DNA from: Populus alba
Lineage: Eukaryota > Streptophyta > Magnoliopsida > Malpighiales > Salicaceae
Assembly: GCF_005239225.2 (NCBI RefSeq)
Contig: NC_133288.1
Location: 17,366,169 to 17,430,168 of the forward strand
Direction: 5' to 3'
DNA: 64,000 nt
Part shown: in pieces, positions 12,102 through 24,070 of the stretch
How the letters are laid out: the number at the start of each line of letters is the position of its first letter
How positions within the stretch are numbered: position 1 is the stretch's first letter
The notes under the pieces: model-generated
Database searches by the model: none
Seen by the model: the letters and a program-made list of their open reading frames with translations, nothing else
What the model was told of the DNA's origin: nothing
Position numbers and translations under genes: made by a program

Positions 12102-12267
12102 TGTTAAACTAATTGAGATCAAACACAAAAAGGAGGCTAGAATTCTGAATAAACTGTATATTATGAATGCATAGTCTTAACCTAATTACAAATAAAAGTA
12201 TATATAGGTTAAACTGAAAGTACTATTCTACCCTTAATAAATAAGACAACATAAATATTATTTAACA
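12102..12267 (-). repeat. 5' LTR of copia element 1
   Basis: 166 bp, beginning TGTTAAAT and ending TTTAACA in element orientation, followed directly by the primer binding site. The promoter and poly(A) site of the element should lie here. Confidence 0.93.
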
Positions 12268-12272
12268 AGACA

Positions 12273-12347
12273 TACACAAATGGAGCTTGAACCCTGATAT
12301 AGAGGAAAGAAACAAATTCCTTCAACCACTAGGCCCATAACATGTGT
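12273..12347 (-). mobile_element. SINE-like element, 5' part beyond the copia insertion
   Basis: Continuation of the sequence cut at 7425. On the minus strand it holds a degraded tRNA-like B box (GGGTTCAAGCTCC) and ends at the 14-bp target-site duplication AATTACTTGCAATA (12348-12361). Confidence 0.65.
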
Positions 12348-12361
12348 AATTACTTGCAATA

Positions 12362-15300
12362 TTTAAATTACCAGCTCATGTCATGGTACGAAGGGGCATA
12401 AAGCTAGCCACACATCGCTATGATAAGCCCAAAGCATGTCTTATCCCTTGAATTATGATCGTGCGTGCTCATTGTCTTGGACATATAGCGTTGATTTTTC
12501 ACTGCGCATGCTCTTGAATTTCCTTTCGAATCTCGTTCTGCCAAAATACATGTCAACTAGCTTGGGTGGGTTGCGTAGTGCGTTATAGGCTGAGGACCTC
12601 CTTGTGGTCTTCTGCCTTGTAGGGATAGTCCTTTCCTGTTTATGAAAAGCTAGTTGCCAAAGCAGCCCGGCGTCCTTCAGTGTTCACACATCCCCATTTT
12701 TACCTTTTTTTTTTTTTTTCCAGTTCAATTTATGCATGGACTGAAACTAAATCCTTTCCTGGATGATTTTAAGAGGCAATCTCTATATTAATTTGATGCA
12801 TATAACTTAAATCCCTCGAAATATTTTCTTTAAGATATGAAGTAAAAAAGAAAAAGAAAAAGAAATACACCTCTTTAATCACAAGTTCTATCATCTTAAA
12901 ATTATGTTTTTATATACCTTGTCATTTACCGTTGGGTGGGGAACTATAATGGAAATACTGATGGGACATTTTTCTCCTTTATTCCACTCAAGAAAAAACA
13001 ACAGGATAGACATGGAAAATGTGATGAAGTCGTTTTCTATATGCTTTTTGGGATATGTAAAGTAGTTGTGTAAATTGGCTTTTATAGGATATAGTCTTTG
13101 GAAAGAATTGCGCGTAATACTCTATGATAAAATAAAACTCTCTTATCCAATAAAAATAGTGTTTAATTTATTATTATTATTATTAGATTATGAAATCTTT
13201 AATATCATCTCGCGTCTAGTTTTTTATTTTTTATTTATCAAAGAACATGCAAGAAAGATTCAAAAGAGAATTGATAGAGATTGTCATGCATATTATTAAT
13301 TAAAACTTGTGGAGGATTGCTCTTCATAGCAAGAGTGACTTCTTTGAAAAGTGAAAAAATCATACATATTTTACATGTCATTTCATCATATTCCTTCGTG
13401 GAACTAAAGTTCCCTTTATACATTTAATGCATTTAATGCATGTAAAGAAACCGTTTGTTGAATTTTCTATTGATAAAATAAAAAGGTGTGAAGTTGTTCT
13501 TGTATAGCTAAAATAATATTATTAACCAATTACACTTGCTGGAGATCTAGAGGAGTTGAAACTCCTATAGCAGGATCGATTATTCTCCTATATACTAGAG
13601 TTTTGTCGGCCATGAAAGATATTTTTAATGAGGAGTGAAAGGGAATAAACTATTTTTTTTTGTTATTTTTTCCATGGAAGTCATGCATCACTAATAAAGT
13701 TTTGAAAAACTTGCAGAATATGGACTTTCCATGGTTGTGTTAATGGTTGGTAAATACAAACCTTTTTCTAGCATTCCTTGAGTTATTTAAAAAAAAAACT
13801 AGTCCTTCATGGAAATGTAGAACATTTTGATATTTAAATTAGTAAACATTTTGAATTTCACTTTACCATGTTCACTTTTGTAAAGTAAACATGCAGAGTC
13901 ACATTCTACACTGTTCACTTTGCAAAAGTGAACAGTGCATAATGAATTAATTTACTTGCAAAGTTCACGTGAATAGTCCATAACATCTCTATTGTTCATG
14001 GTCGGACCGGGTCTAGTCCAAACCTAAATATATTGGACCGGGTTTGACCTAGTAAATTTTTTTTTAATTTTTAATTGTGTTTTATTAAAAAAAAAAAACT
14101 AGTGTTTAACATTATTCAATGACTATATAAATTAGAAGGAGATCGCATGATGGTATAGCATTTGTAAAATTTGATCGTAATCCTAATTTTGTTCGTGATG
14201 ATAAAAACCTGATTTTGTTGCACGCTCAAAAAATCATGAAAACTGTAGTCATTATCGGATTAATTTCGTACGTGATAGAATTATAGATAGTTTAATGGAA
14301 CAATAAAAAGTATTTTATATAAAGTATTATTTATTTCAAGATATAAATAGTAATAGTTAAATCTACAATATTTAAATAAAAAATAATCAATATTAATATA
14401 TATCTTTTTAGTTATCTTATAACCTTAATTGAAAATCATTATTAATCAAACACATTAAATTATTTTTTGTTCAACTTCAATTTCAACCAAAATTTTAACC
14501 AAACATATATAAATATCAAATCAACCTTAATCAAAATATTTTTTATAAAACAATTTTTTTTTTCAAACCACAACAATGAAACCTACCACAATACTACACA
14601 TACTGGTTAGAATTTTGGATTGGAATTGCAGTCATTTTGGCTGGCCAAAACAGATGTAAAAAACCTTTTTTAATGAAAAACTCCGCGCCATCAGAATGTA
14701 TGCTACTTCTTTCGTTTCCCCTTTAAACAAGATATTGTATGGAAGAAAAACTCTAGAGACAAATTTGGGCGTCAAATTTATCTTTAGACGATGGAAATAA
14801 AAGCTAGCCAATACCGCCCCTAAATAGAGACGACACGAGAAACATGGGCACGGTGACCATGGTTCACAAGTCCATTAATTATCTGAACAGATAGGTCTCC
14901 TCCACTTCCACACTCTCAAACCAGCGGGCTCGATTCGCCACGGCCACAGGTGAGTCAGCCCCGCGTCTCCTTCCCCTTCACCTCCCCCGCCGCACAACAC
15001 TCGAAGTTGTCACGGTTAAAACATTCAACATTAACAAAGACACATTTTCTTTGTCAAAAAAATATTCGTCTTTTAATCTTGTTTTTTCTCGATGTTCAAC
15101 TTGGAAGTCACAACCAACCAGTTGAGGAAAAAAATAAATAAAGAATTGCATTTTTTTTCATTTTTTCCGCATTAATATCACTGTCAATGAGATGCGGCAA
15201 AAAAAAGGAGCATAATTATGAACAGCCTCGGTTGACCGGCGTAGCATAACCCTCCCTTAGTCTTTAAACACGGGACCCCCTGTTCAGTTGACTTCTCTTT

Positions 15301-16370
15301 ACCATCCACAGAGCACCAATTACAATGGACAGTTAACTGCTACACATTTTTTTCAACAAATAAAAGTAAAAAAAATGTTCAAGTGAATCAGCTCCGGCTC
15401 CGAGCAGCTCAACTTCTAATTTCATTTCCTTTTCTTTTGGTGTCATGGTATAAGGATCTACTTACCATCTGCTTTCTACCTCTCAAATAATCTTTTTTAT
15501 TTTATTTTATTCTTAGTTTTATTATAGTTTTCGAGGAAAAAATCATTTTCAAGTTAGGTGATCTATATTTCGGGTCAGTAATAATGAATTTATTAGCCAG
15601 TTGTGGCATTATACAACATGAAGTACAAATATTTCTTTCAAAGTGCTCGAGGGGATTCTAATTGGTTCAATTTTCAGCATAAAATATATTTTCCCCTAAC
15701 ATCTTAGAGCATCGCACTTTAGCTAAATAATAACCTATTCTCCAACTTAAAGGGTTCTAATTCAATGTTTATCCTTTATGTTCTCACCAAATATGTATAA
15801 AAAGTTAAAACTGTCAAGATATAGTTGATAATTCATGATAGTTTTTATCACTTTGAATATGAGATTTGGTAGCTAAATGACCTTAAGTTTTGATCAGTAA
15901 CTAAATGCATAAAACTTAAATGCACAAGGTATTTAACTACTAAATTTAACAATTTTACTAATAGAAATTTTTATCAGTATTTATATTCATAGTTTGTCGA
16001 TATATATATTACCGATAGGCTCACAAACATAATTAGTTCTTTAGTAATTTATGGTTTGTTAATGAGTTCATCGGTAATAAATATATTAATAGATTTATAA
16101 ACAGACAAGGCACAAAAAAATAATTACTCGCTTCATTCTATCAGTAAATTTAACATATTATCAACATAAAAAACATATGTAATGTGTTTTTATTTGTTTG
16201 TCAGTATATTCATCGGTAAATACAACATATCACCAATTGAATATGATTTGTAATTTCATATGTGAGGTAACAGTAGCAGTAACAATTGCAGTAATTTTTT
16301 TTCCAATTTTCTCTAAAATATACCAACAGAGTTGTTTTGTCGAGAATTTCCTACACACTCCTCATATGTC
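12362..16370. other. intergenic between the two copia elements
   Basis: About 4 kb without a recognisable gene. 12370-12700 and 14640-15000 are less AT-rich than the surroundings. The latter has CACGGCCACAGGTGAGTC near 14940, which looks like an exon end with a strong splice donor, but no joined reading frame can be followed. From about 15950 to 16350 degenerate words such as ATCGGTAA and ACCGATAG recur, as in subterminal parts of CACTA elements; that reading is weak. The second copia element sits in this last stretch. Confidence 0.5.
13909..13937. repeat. 13-bp perfect hairpin
   Basis: CACTGTTCACTTT (13909-13921), a 3-base loop, then AAAGTGAACAGTG (13925-13937). Related words (TTCACTTTTGTAAAGT near 13870, GTTCACGTGAATAGT near 13960) flank it, so it may be the core of a small foldback repeat. 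Confidence 0.8.
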
Positions 16371-16375
16371 AAGAG

Positions 16376-16540
16376 TGTTAAATAATATTTATGTTGTCTT
16401 ATTTATTAAGGGTAGAATAGTACTTTCAGTTTAACCTATATATACTTTATTTGTAATTAGGTTAAGACTAAGCATTCATAATATACAGTTTATTCAGAAT
16501 TCTAGCCTCCTTTTTGTGTTTGATCTCAATTAGTTTAACA
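16376..16540 (+). repeat. 5' LTR of copia element 2
   Basis: 165 bp, TGTTAAAT...TTTAACA, identical by eye to 21006-21170. Confidence 0.95.
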
Positions 16541-16828
16541 TGGTATCAGAGCTGGTTTTATGGAACGAAGCTTAATCCCAAATACAGCTTCGCGGATCCA
16601 ACTAGGTATTTCGACAGTCTCTGCAATTATTTTGGTATTTCGACAGTTTCTGCAATTATTTTGGTATTTCGTCTTCCCTTCAGCTTCTGCAATTTGGTAT
16701 CTGCGTTCAGTTTTTGCAAATTTGTTTTGTGTTTTGGGAGTAATCGTATAATTTCGAGAAGATATTTGTTTAGTTTCTGCAATTGAGTATTTTGTCTTCC
16801 GCTGCTTTTGCATTCTGGTTATTTGTGA
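16541..16828 (+). other. primer binding site and leader of copia element 2
   Basis: TGGTATCAGAGC at 16541-16552 is the initiator-tRNA primer site directly after the LTR. Further on a short direct repeat occurs (GGTATTTCGACAGTNTCTGC, twice, near 16606-16660). No reading frame of interest. Confidence 0.85.
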
Positions 16829-19800
16829 TTGTTGATTATGACTACTGAAAGAGATGATTCGCTTCAGTCTGTGAGTGTGAGGTTGGATGGGAAGAACTAT
16901 TCATATTGGAGTTATGTAATGAGAAATTTCCTTAAGGGTAAGAAGATGTGGGGGTATGTTAGTGGAACTTATGTGATACCTAAGAATATTGAGGAGGGGG
17001 ACGCTGGTTTGATAGATACATGGGAAGCAAATAATGCAAAGATCATTACTTGGATCAACAATTCTGTTGAGCATTCAATAGGTACGCAGTTGGCAAAATA
17101 TGAGACAGCAAAAGAGGTTTGGGATCATCTGCAAAGGTTATTTACACAATCAAATTTTGCAAAACAGTATCAATTAGAGAATGACATACGAGCTCTTCAT
17201 CAGAAGAATATGAGTATTCAAGAGTTTTATTCTGCTATAACAGATCTTTGGGATCAATTGGCTCTTACTGAATTGACAGAATTAAAGGCATGTGGTGCCT
17301 ATATTGAGCGTAGAGAGCAGCAAAGATTGGTACAGTTTTTAACAGCACTTCACAGTGATTTCGAAGGACTTAGAGGTTCAATTCTGCATCGTTCTCCACT
17401 GCCTTCTGTTGACTCTGTTGTCAGTGAGTTATTGGCTGAAGAAATACGTTTTCAGTCTTATTCTGAAAAAGGAATTCTTTCTGCTTCAAATCCTTCTGTA
17501 CTAGCAGTACCTTCTAGGTCATTCTCTAATCATCAGAATAAGGCTCACACAAGGGTTGGCTTCGATGAGTGCAGCTTCTGTAAGCAGAAAGGTCATTGGA
17601 AGGCTCAGTGTCCTAAGTTGAGACATCAGAATCAAGCTTGGAAGCTTGGAAATCAGTCACAATCTAATGCTCATAGACCACCTCAGGGTTATAAACCACA
17701 ACACCACAATACTGCAGCAGTAGCTTCCTCGAGTTCTATTACCGATCCTAATATTTTGGCTGAGCAATTTCAGAAGTTTCTCTCCTTGCAGCCACAAGCA
17801 ATGTCCGCTTCTTCTTCCATAGGTCAGTTGCATCATAGTTCCTCAGGTATGTCACACTCTGAATGGGTCTTGGATTCTGGTGCTTCTCATCATATGTCTC
17901 CAGATTCCTCATCTTTTACCTCTGTTTCCCCTTTGTCCTCCATTCCTGTTATGACTGCTGATGGCACTCCTATGCCCTTAGCAGGTGTTGGTTCTGTTGT
18001 CACACCTCACTTGTCTCTCCCTAATGTTTATCTTATTCCAAAACTCAAATTGAATCTTGCGTCTGTTGGTCAAATATGTGATTCTGGTGATTATTTAGTC
18101 ATGTTTTTTGGTTCATTTTGTTGTATACAGGATCTGCAGTCTCAGAAGCTGATTGGGACAGGCCTTAGAGAGAATGGACTATATATTTTGGATGAGTTAA
18201 AAGTGCCAGTTGCTGCTGCTTTCGCTGCTGCTACTACAGTTGATTTGTCTTCCTTTCGTTTGAGTCTTTCATCTTCTAGTTTTTATTTATGGCATTCCCG
18301 TTTAGGTCATGTTTCATCTTCTCGTTTGAGATTTTTGGCATCCACAGGAGCTTTAGAAAATTTGAAAACTTGTGACATTTCGGATTGTAGTGGATGTAAA
18401 TTGGCAAAATTTTCCGCCTTACCTTTTAATCGAAGTATTTCTGTTTCTTCTTCACCATTTGATTTGATTCATTCTGATGTATGAGGACCTTCTCCTGTTG
18501 CCACAAAAGGAGGGTCTCGATATTATGTCTCTTTTATTGATGATTATACTCGTTATTGTTGGGTTTATTTAATGAAACATCGTTCTGAATTTTTTGAGAT
18601 ATATGCAGCTTTTCGAGCTCTTATCAGAACTTAACATTCTGCTGTGATTAAATGTTTTAGGTGTGATTTGGGTGGGGAATACACCTCTAATAAATTTTGC
18701 CAATTGCTTGCCTTAGATGGAACCATCCACCAAACTTCTTGTACAGATACTCCTGAGCAAAATGGTGTTGCTGAAAGAAAACATAGGCACATTGTTGAAA
18801 CTGCTCGTTCTCTCTTGTTGTCTGCCTTTGTTCCTAGTGAGTTTTGGGGAGAAGCTGTTCTTACTGCTGTAAGTTTAATTAATACAATTCCATCTTCTCA
18901 TAGTTCGGGTCTATCTCCTTTTGAAAAGTTATATGGGTATGTTCCTGATTATTCCTCATTTAGAGTCTTTGGTTGTACTTGTTTCGTTCTTCGTCCTCAT
19001 GTAGAACGAAGTAAGTTATCCTCTCGATTCGCTATTTGTGTTTTTCTAGGCTATGGTGAAGGTAAAAAGGGTTATCGTTGTTTTGATCCAATAACTCAGA
19101 AACTTTATGTGTCTCGTCATGTTGTCTTCCTTGAGCATATACCTTTCTTTTCTATTCCATCCACTACTCATAACCTGACCAAATCTGATGTTATTAGTAT
19201 AGATCCATTTTCTGAGGATTCTGATATCTCTCCCCATGTTCGATCAATTTGTACTCATAACTCTGCAGGTACTGGTACTTTACTCTCTGGCACACCTGAG
19301 GTTCCATTCTCATCTACAGCCCCTCAAGCTTCATCTGAGATTGTGGATCCACCTCCACGTCAGTCCATCCGTATTCGTAAGTCTATAAAACTACCAGATT
19401 TTGCTTATTCTTGTTATTCTTCATCATTTACTTCCTTTTTAGCTTCTATTCATTGTCTCTTTGAGCCCTCTTCCTATAAAGAGGCAATTCTTGATCCGCT
19501 TTGGCAGCAAGCTATGGATGAGGAACTTTCTGCTTTGCATAAGACAGATACTTGGGATCTGGTTCCTCTACCTCCTGGTAAGAGTGTTGTTGGTTGTCGT
19601 TGGGTGTATAAGATCAAGACTAATTCTGATGGCTCTATTGAGCGATACAAAGCTAGGCTGGTTGCAAAAGGATACTCTCAACAGTATGGTATGGACTATG
19701 AAGAGACATTTGCCCCGGTTGCAAAAATGACTACTATTCGTACACTTATTGTTGTAGCTTCGATTCGTCAATGGCATATTTCTCAGCTTGATGTTAAAAA

Positions 19801-20992
19801 TGCCTTCTTGAATGGAGATCTTCAAGAAGAAGTTTATATGACACCCCCTCCTGGTATTTCACATGACTCTGGATATGTTTGTAAGCTTAAGAAAGCATTA
19901 TATGGTCTCAAACAAGCACCTCGTGCTTGGTTTGAGAAATTCTCTATTGTGATCTCGTCTCTTGGCTTTGTTTCTAGCAGTCATGATTCTGCTCTTTTTA
20001 TCAAGTGCACTGATGCAGGTCGTATCATTCTGTCTTTATATGTTGATGACATGATTATTACTGGTGATGATATTGATGGTATTTCAGTTTTGAAGATAGA
20101 GTTGGCTAAACGATTTGAAATGAAGGATTTGGGTCATCTTCGATATTTCCTGGGTATTGAGGTAGCATATTCACCTAGAGGTTATCTTCTTTCTCAGTCG
20201 AAATATGTTGCAGATATTCTTGAGCGGGCTAGACTTACAGATAACAAGACTGTTGATACTCCTATTGAGGTTAATGCAAGGTACTCTTCTTCTGATGGTT
20301 TACCTTTGATAGATCCTACTTTATACTGCACTATTGTTGGGAGTTTGGTATATCTCACCATTACTCGTCCAGATATTGCATATGTTGTTCATGTTGTTAG
20401 TCAGTTTGTTGCTTCTCCTACTACTATTCATTGGGCAGCTGTTCTTCGTATTTTGCGATATCTTCGGGGTACAGTTTTTCAGAGTCTTTTACTCTCATCC
20501 ACCTCTTCCTTGGAGTTGCGTGCATACTCTGATGCTGATCATGGTAGTGATCCCACAGATCGCAAGTCTGTTACCGGGTTTTGTATCTTTTTAGGTGATT
20601 CTCTTATTTCTTGGAAGAGCAAGAAACAATCTATTGTTTCTCAATCATCCACCGAAGCAGAATATCGTGCCATGACATCTACTACCAAAGAGATTATTTG
20701 GTTACGTTGGTTACTTGCTGATATGAGAGTTTCCTTTTCCCATCCTACTTCTATGTATTGTGACAACCAGAGTTCTATTCAGATTGCTCACAACTCGGTT
20801 TTTCATGAGCGGACTAAGCACATTGAAATCGATTGTCATCTTACTCGTCATCATCTCAAGCATGGAACCATTACTTTGCCTTTTGTTCCTTTTTCATTGC
20901 AGATTGCAGATTTCTTTACCAAGGCGCATTCCATATCTCGTTTTCGTTTTCTAGTTGGCAAACTCTCGATGCTTGTAGCTGCCGCATCGTGA
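16829..20992 (+). pseudogene. copia gag-pol polyprotein of element 2, two in-frame stops
   Basis: One frame throughout: gag (likely start ATG at 16838, MTTERDDSLQS), zinc knuckle CSFCKQKGHWKAQC, protease WVLDSGASHHM, GAG-pre-integrase, integrase, reverse transcriptase with YVDDM near 20039 and RNase H with AYSDADHG. Comparison with element 1 shows a Trp codon changed to TGA at 18482-18484 (within the HSDVWGP block of integrase) and a Gln codon changed to TAA at 18632-18634. Both fit C-to-T changes on one strand or the other, as cytosine methylation produces. Everything after the first stop would not be made from this copy, but gag and protease could be. Confidence 0.94.
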
Positions 20993-21005
20993 GTTTGAGG
21001 GGAAA

Positions 21006-21170
21006 TGTTAAATAATATTTATGTTGTCTTATTTATTAAGGGTAGAATAGTACTTTCAGTTTAACCTATATATACTTTATTTGTAATTAGGTTAAGACTA
21101 AGCATTCATAATATACAGTTTATTCAGAATTCTAGCCTCCTTTTTGTGTTTGATCTCAATTAGTTTAACA
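21006..21170 (+). repeat. 3' LTR of copia element 2
   Basis: 165 bp, preceded by the polypurine tract and followed by the AAGAG target duplication. Confidence 0.95.
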
Positions 21171-21175
21171 AAGAG

Positions 21176-23044
21176 TATATGCCGCAAAACTCTGTGTAAA
21201 CTCCTTTGCTAGTTGGCATACCTGCTTCAATGTAATTGATGCTTTTATGTTCTGAAACCCTTCTCTAAAGAATACCCTTTCTTTAGACTTAACCTTTAAA
21301 TCTTATGTGATAAGGATAATCTTCAAGTTTTCTTGTTTGTTACATTGATAATATATTTCTAACGTCTTTTACAAAAACACTGATAAAGTTATATTTGGAT
21401 AATTTTTTTTTTATCTTAACTTATCTCTTATATTAACTAAACTTAATCAGAGAATTAGAGATAAGATTTTGATAAGCTTATATCTTAAACAAATTATATT
21501 TTTATCAGTCATAAAAATATCACATTTACATATGTAATTGTCTATTTTATTAATTTTTTTAAAAAAATTTGTCTGTTCACATTAAATTTTGACCTTGTAT
21601 GTACTGTCTATCCCTAATTGATGATTTACCAATTTAATATGGCCTTGGTCGAGATTGCCGATTGATTGCCTTCTCGAAGAAAACAAAAGACTTGTTAATT
21701 AAAAGCTCAATATATATTTAGCACGTATGTAAACATAATAGATCCCAACATACATAGAACTTGACAAGAAAAAAGCACATGGAGAGTTGGTAACGCTTTT
21801 CCTTCCAACCTTTTCCGCTTTTTCTTTCCCTATGTTCTTGAACATTTGTCAACAAATTGCCTAATTGATACCAACCTAAACAACGAAACCTTCTCTGATA
21901 TTCTTTCTTTTATTTGGAAAATTGCTAGGAGGTCCGTGTATAACACACACTTTCTATTTTTTGGTTAATAGTAAAAGTTTTATTAAAAAAAAAAACTATA
22001 AAAATAATAGCCTAACTTACATTAGATAAACAAGCAGAGAAAAGAAAAACACAAAAGTTATTGCATGAAACAAAGGAGAGAAACAAATGGGTGGAACAAA
22101 CAAATCATAAGAAACCAACTCCTCTCTACTAAACATTCTTTTTATTAAGCTCTAAAGAGTTGAAATCAAGCCTCAACCATATAACAATATTTTGACGCAC
22201 TATGAAAAAATATATTTGAAGGTTAGGGACAGCGTCACTAAAAATAACATCATTTTAGTGAAGTTAAAAATTTTAAACAATACATAAGAAAAGAAGCTAT
22301 CCTGAGAGATTATTTCTCTAGCACGAAGGCCGAAGATATCATGATAAACATCCATAACTCTCACGATTTTCTGATAGAAAAATCTTATAGATTGTATCAT
22401 GGCGAAAAGTGGCGTTCGTGTTGAAATATTGCTAATTTTATTGAAACAATTTGTGATATTGGTTTCTATGGTAGACATATTCTCCAAATTGTTCGCTTCC
22501 TGATGGCATCACGCAAGTATTTTTGCTCATGAGACTTGATGAGTAGAGCTTGATAATTCTTTATTTCATGACCTGCCGTCGCAACTGATTAGCTCTATTT
22601 TAGTGTAACGTATAAATTAGGAGTCCAAGATCCAATTAAACTATGAAGCATTCATCAATCTAGCGTGGGAAGAGTCAATATATGATGTAAGCGGTGCACC
22701 TTTTGCCTTCCAAAGGTCAGCATAATTCGAGACACGAGAGCTCTTAAGGTCAACATAATCAGTTTTCCAAATGAAAATATTAGGGCACATTGGGCCCTTA
22801 TGCAGCCAGTACGTATCGCTTTAGCCCTGGTCAAAGCAGGAACGATTTCTCAACTCTCATCCATGCACTTCTCTGCCTCTTGGTAAGCTGAAAATCGTAG
22901 TTTTATTGCTGTTGTTGGGAGTCGACATTTGTGCATTAATTTTTCAAAACTTCAGTTTGTATATATGTACAAAATACTTTGACAATTGCCTTCAAATGCC
23001 ATTTTATCTTTCAAAAACCACCATGAAAATTCAATTTTTATAGC
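21176..23044. other. intergenic, nothing recognised
   Basis: AT-rich DNA with scattered moderately GC segments (22500-22900). Short open frames such as 22200-22487 (minus) have no recognisable domain and AT-biased composition. Confidence 0.55.
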
Positions 23045-23225
23045 AGTGTGTGGTTGCGGTTGTTTTTTAAAGTATTTTTCATGCTAAAATACATTAAAAT
23101 GATGTTTTTTTTATTTTTAAAAAATTATTTTTGAGATCAACACATCAAAACGATTCAAAACATATAAAAAAATTAATTTTTAACAAAAATAATACTTAAA
23201 AACTTTAATTTTTTTTATAAAATAT
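23045..23225 (+). repeat. AT-rich dispersed repeat, copy b
   Basis: Starts GTGTGGTTGCGGTTGTTTTT and continues with AAAGTATTTTTCATGCTAA, ATTAAAATGATG, AATTATTTTTGAGATCAACA and CATCAAAACGATTCAAAACA. It is one of the better preserved copies of the family described at 7031. Confidence 0.65.
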
Positions 23226-23318
23226 GATTTACATATGTTCCTAAATAGTGTCTAATCGAAGGCTTAGCACTATGATTTCTACTCAATTTTTCAGATTTGG
23301 CCCCTTGCATCACTTCTC

Positions 23319-23368
23319 TTTCTTCGCTACTACTAGCACTGGGCGGAGTGCTAGTAGTAGCGAAGAAA
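23319..23368. repeat. perfect 22-bp inverted repeat, 6-base loop
   Basis: The left arm 23319-23340 (ends CTACTACTAGCACT) and right arm 23347-23368 (starts AGTGCTAGTAGTAG) are exact reverse complements around the loop GGGCGG. It is not an arm of any transposon I can see, and a 6-base loop is short for a plant miRNA precursor. Confidence 0.9.
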
Positions 23369-23934
23369 ACAAGTGGATATAATTGTTCACCATATATATA
23401 AGTTAGTTATCTCTATGAGAATATTTGCATTATATGACTGCGAATTTATCCCGTGAGGCTACCAGACATGTTTCATTGTTTAATTTATAGGTGGGATGGG
23501 CATGAACTTTGCTTTTAAAGTTGAACGAGACCTTGTATTTGGGATTTACTTTCAATAATTGTAATTGCATGATTGCGTACACATAGCACATTGGTTTCTT
23601 GAAGACAAACTTCAATAAATTATTGCTTCTTCTTTTTCAATTCGAATTCCATAAATTATTAGTAGAAACGGGAATAATTAAAGAGCTCAAATACTATGAA
23701 ATGGTAAATAGTTCATGATACAAACAATTTTAGACAAAACAATTAATACTATTTATTTTTGTTTGATTTGGTTTTTGGAACAAAAAAAAATTGAAAGATG
23801 AATTGCTGTCCATCTAATAAATTCTCAATTGTGTGCCTAAACAGTGGGGGAGGGTGTTTCTACCTTTATGAATACACATTTTGTACCTGTTTGGTGTTAA
23901 AATTCAACCTGTTTTTTTATTAAATTTTAAATTA
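23369..23934. other. intergenic, nothing recognised
   Basis: AT-rich; no supported gene or repeat boundary. Confidence 0.55.
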
Positions 23935-24070
23935 CATTTTTTTACTTTAAATTATTTTTTTTATATTTAGTTCGTTTTGATTTGCTAATATCAAAAATAA
24001 ATTTTAAAAAATAAAAAAATTTATTTTAATATATTTTCAAATAAAATATATTTTAAAAAAAAAAAAAAAC
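23935..24070 (-). repeat. AT-rich dispersed repeat, copy c (reversed)
   Basis: Reverse-orientation fragment of the family at 7031: GTTTTGATTTGCTAATATCA, then AAAAATAAATTTTAAAAAAT and ATTTTAATATATTTTCAAAT. Ends are eroded. Confidence 0.45.

Larger units (their letters stand above)
7426..12267 (-). mobile_element. Ty1/copia LTR retrotransposon 1 (minus strand)
   Basis: Nearly complete 4842-bp element inserted in the SINE-like repeat with a perfect 5-bp duplication AGACA (7421-7425 and 12268-12272). In element orientation: 5' LTR 12102-12267, primer binding site at 12090-12101 reading TGGTATCAGAGC (initiator-tRNA-Met type), leader, gag-pol, polypurine tract TTTGAGGGGAGA (rc of 7591-7602), and 3' LTR 7426-7590. 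By eye the two LTRs differ by one 1-base indel and one substitution, which changes the terminal TG to TA in the 3' LTR, so insertion was recent. Short LTRs and total size suit the Ale/Retrofit group, a tentative placement. It is defective through one gag frameshift. Confidence 0.95.
16376..21170 (+). mobile_element. Ty1/copia LTR retrotransposon 2 (plus strand)
   Basis: Complete 4795-bp element of the same family as element 1, in opposite orientation. The 5-bp target duplication AAGAG is perfect (16371-16375 and 21171-21175). 5' LTR 16376-16540, primer site TGGTATCAGAGC at 16541-16552, gag-pol, polypurine tract TTTGAGGGGAAA at 20994-21005, 3' LTR 21006-21170. The two LTRs are identical over 165 bp by eye, so insertion was very recent. 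gag-pol is one continuous frame from 16829 to 20992 except for two in-frame stops. Confidence 0.96.

Noticed and set aside
12370..12700. Organelle DNA insertion
   Set aside because: Composition is more GC-rich than neighbours, but I recognise no chloroplast or mitochondrial gene in it.
15950..16350. CACTA element
   Set aside because: Only scattered ATCGGTAA/ACCGATAG words, with no CACTA ends or transposase.
23319..23368. Plant miRNA precursor
   Set aside because: A perfect stem of 22 bp with a 6-base loop is shorter than known plant precursors, and the flanks do not extend the stem; reported only as an unexplained palindrome.
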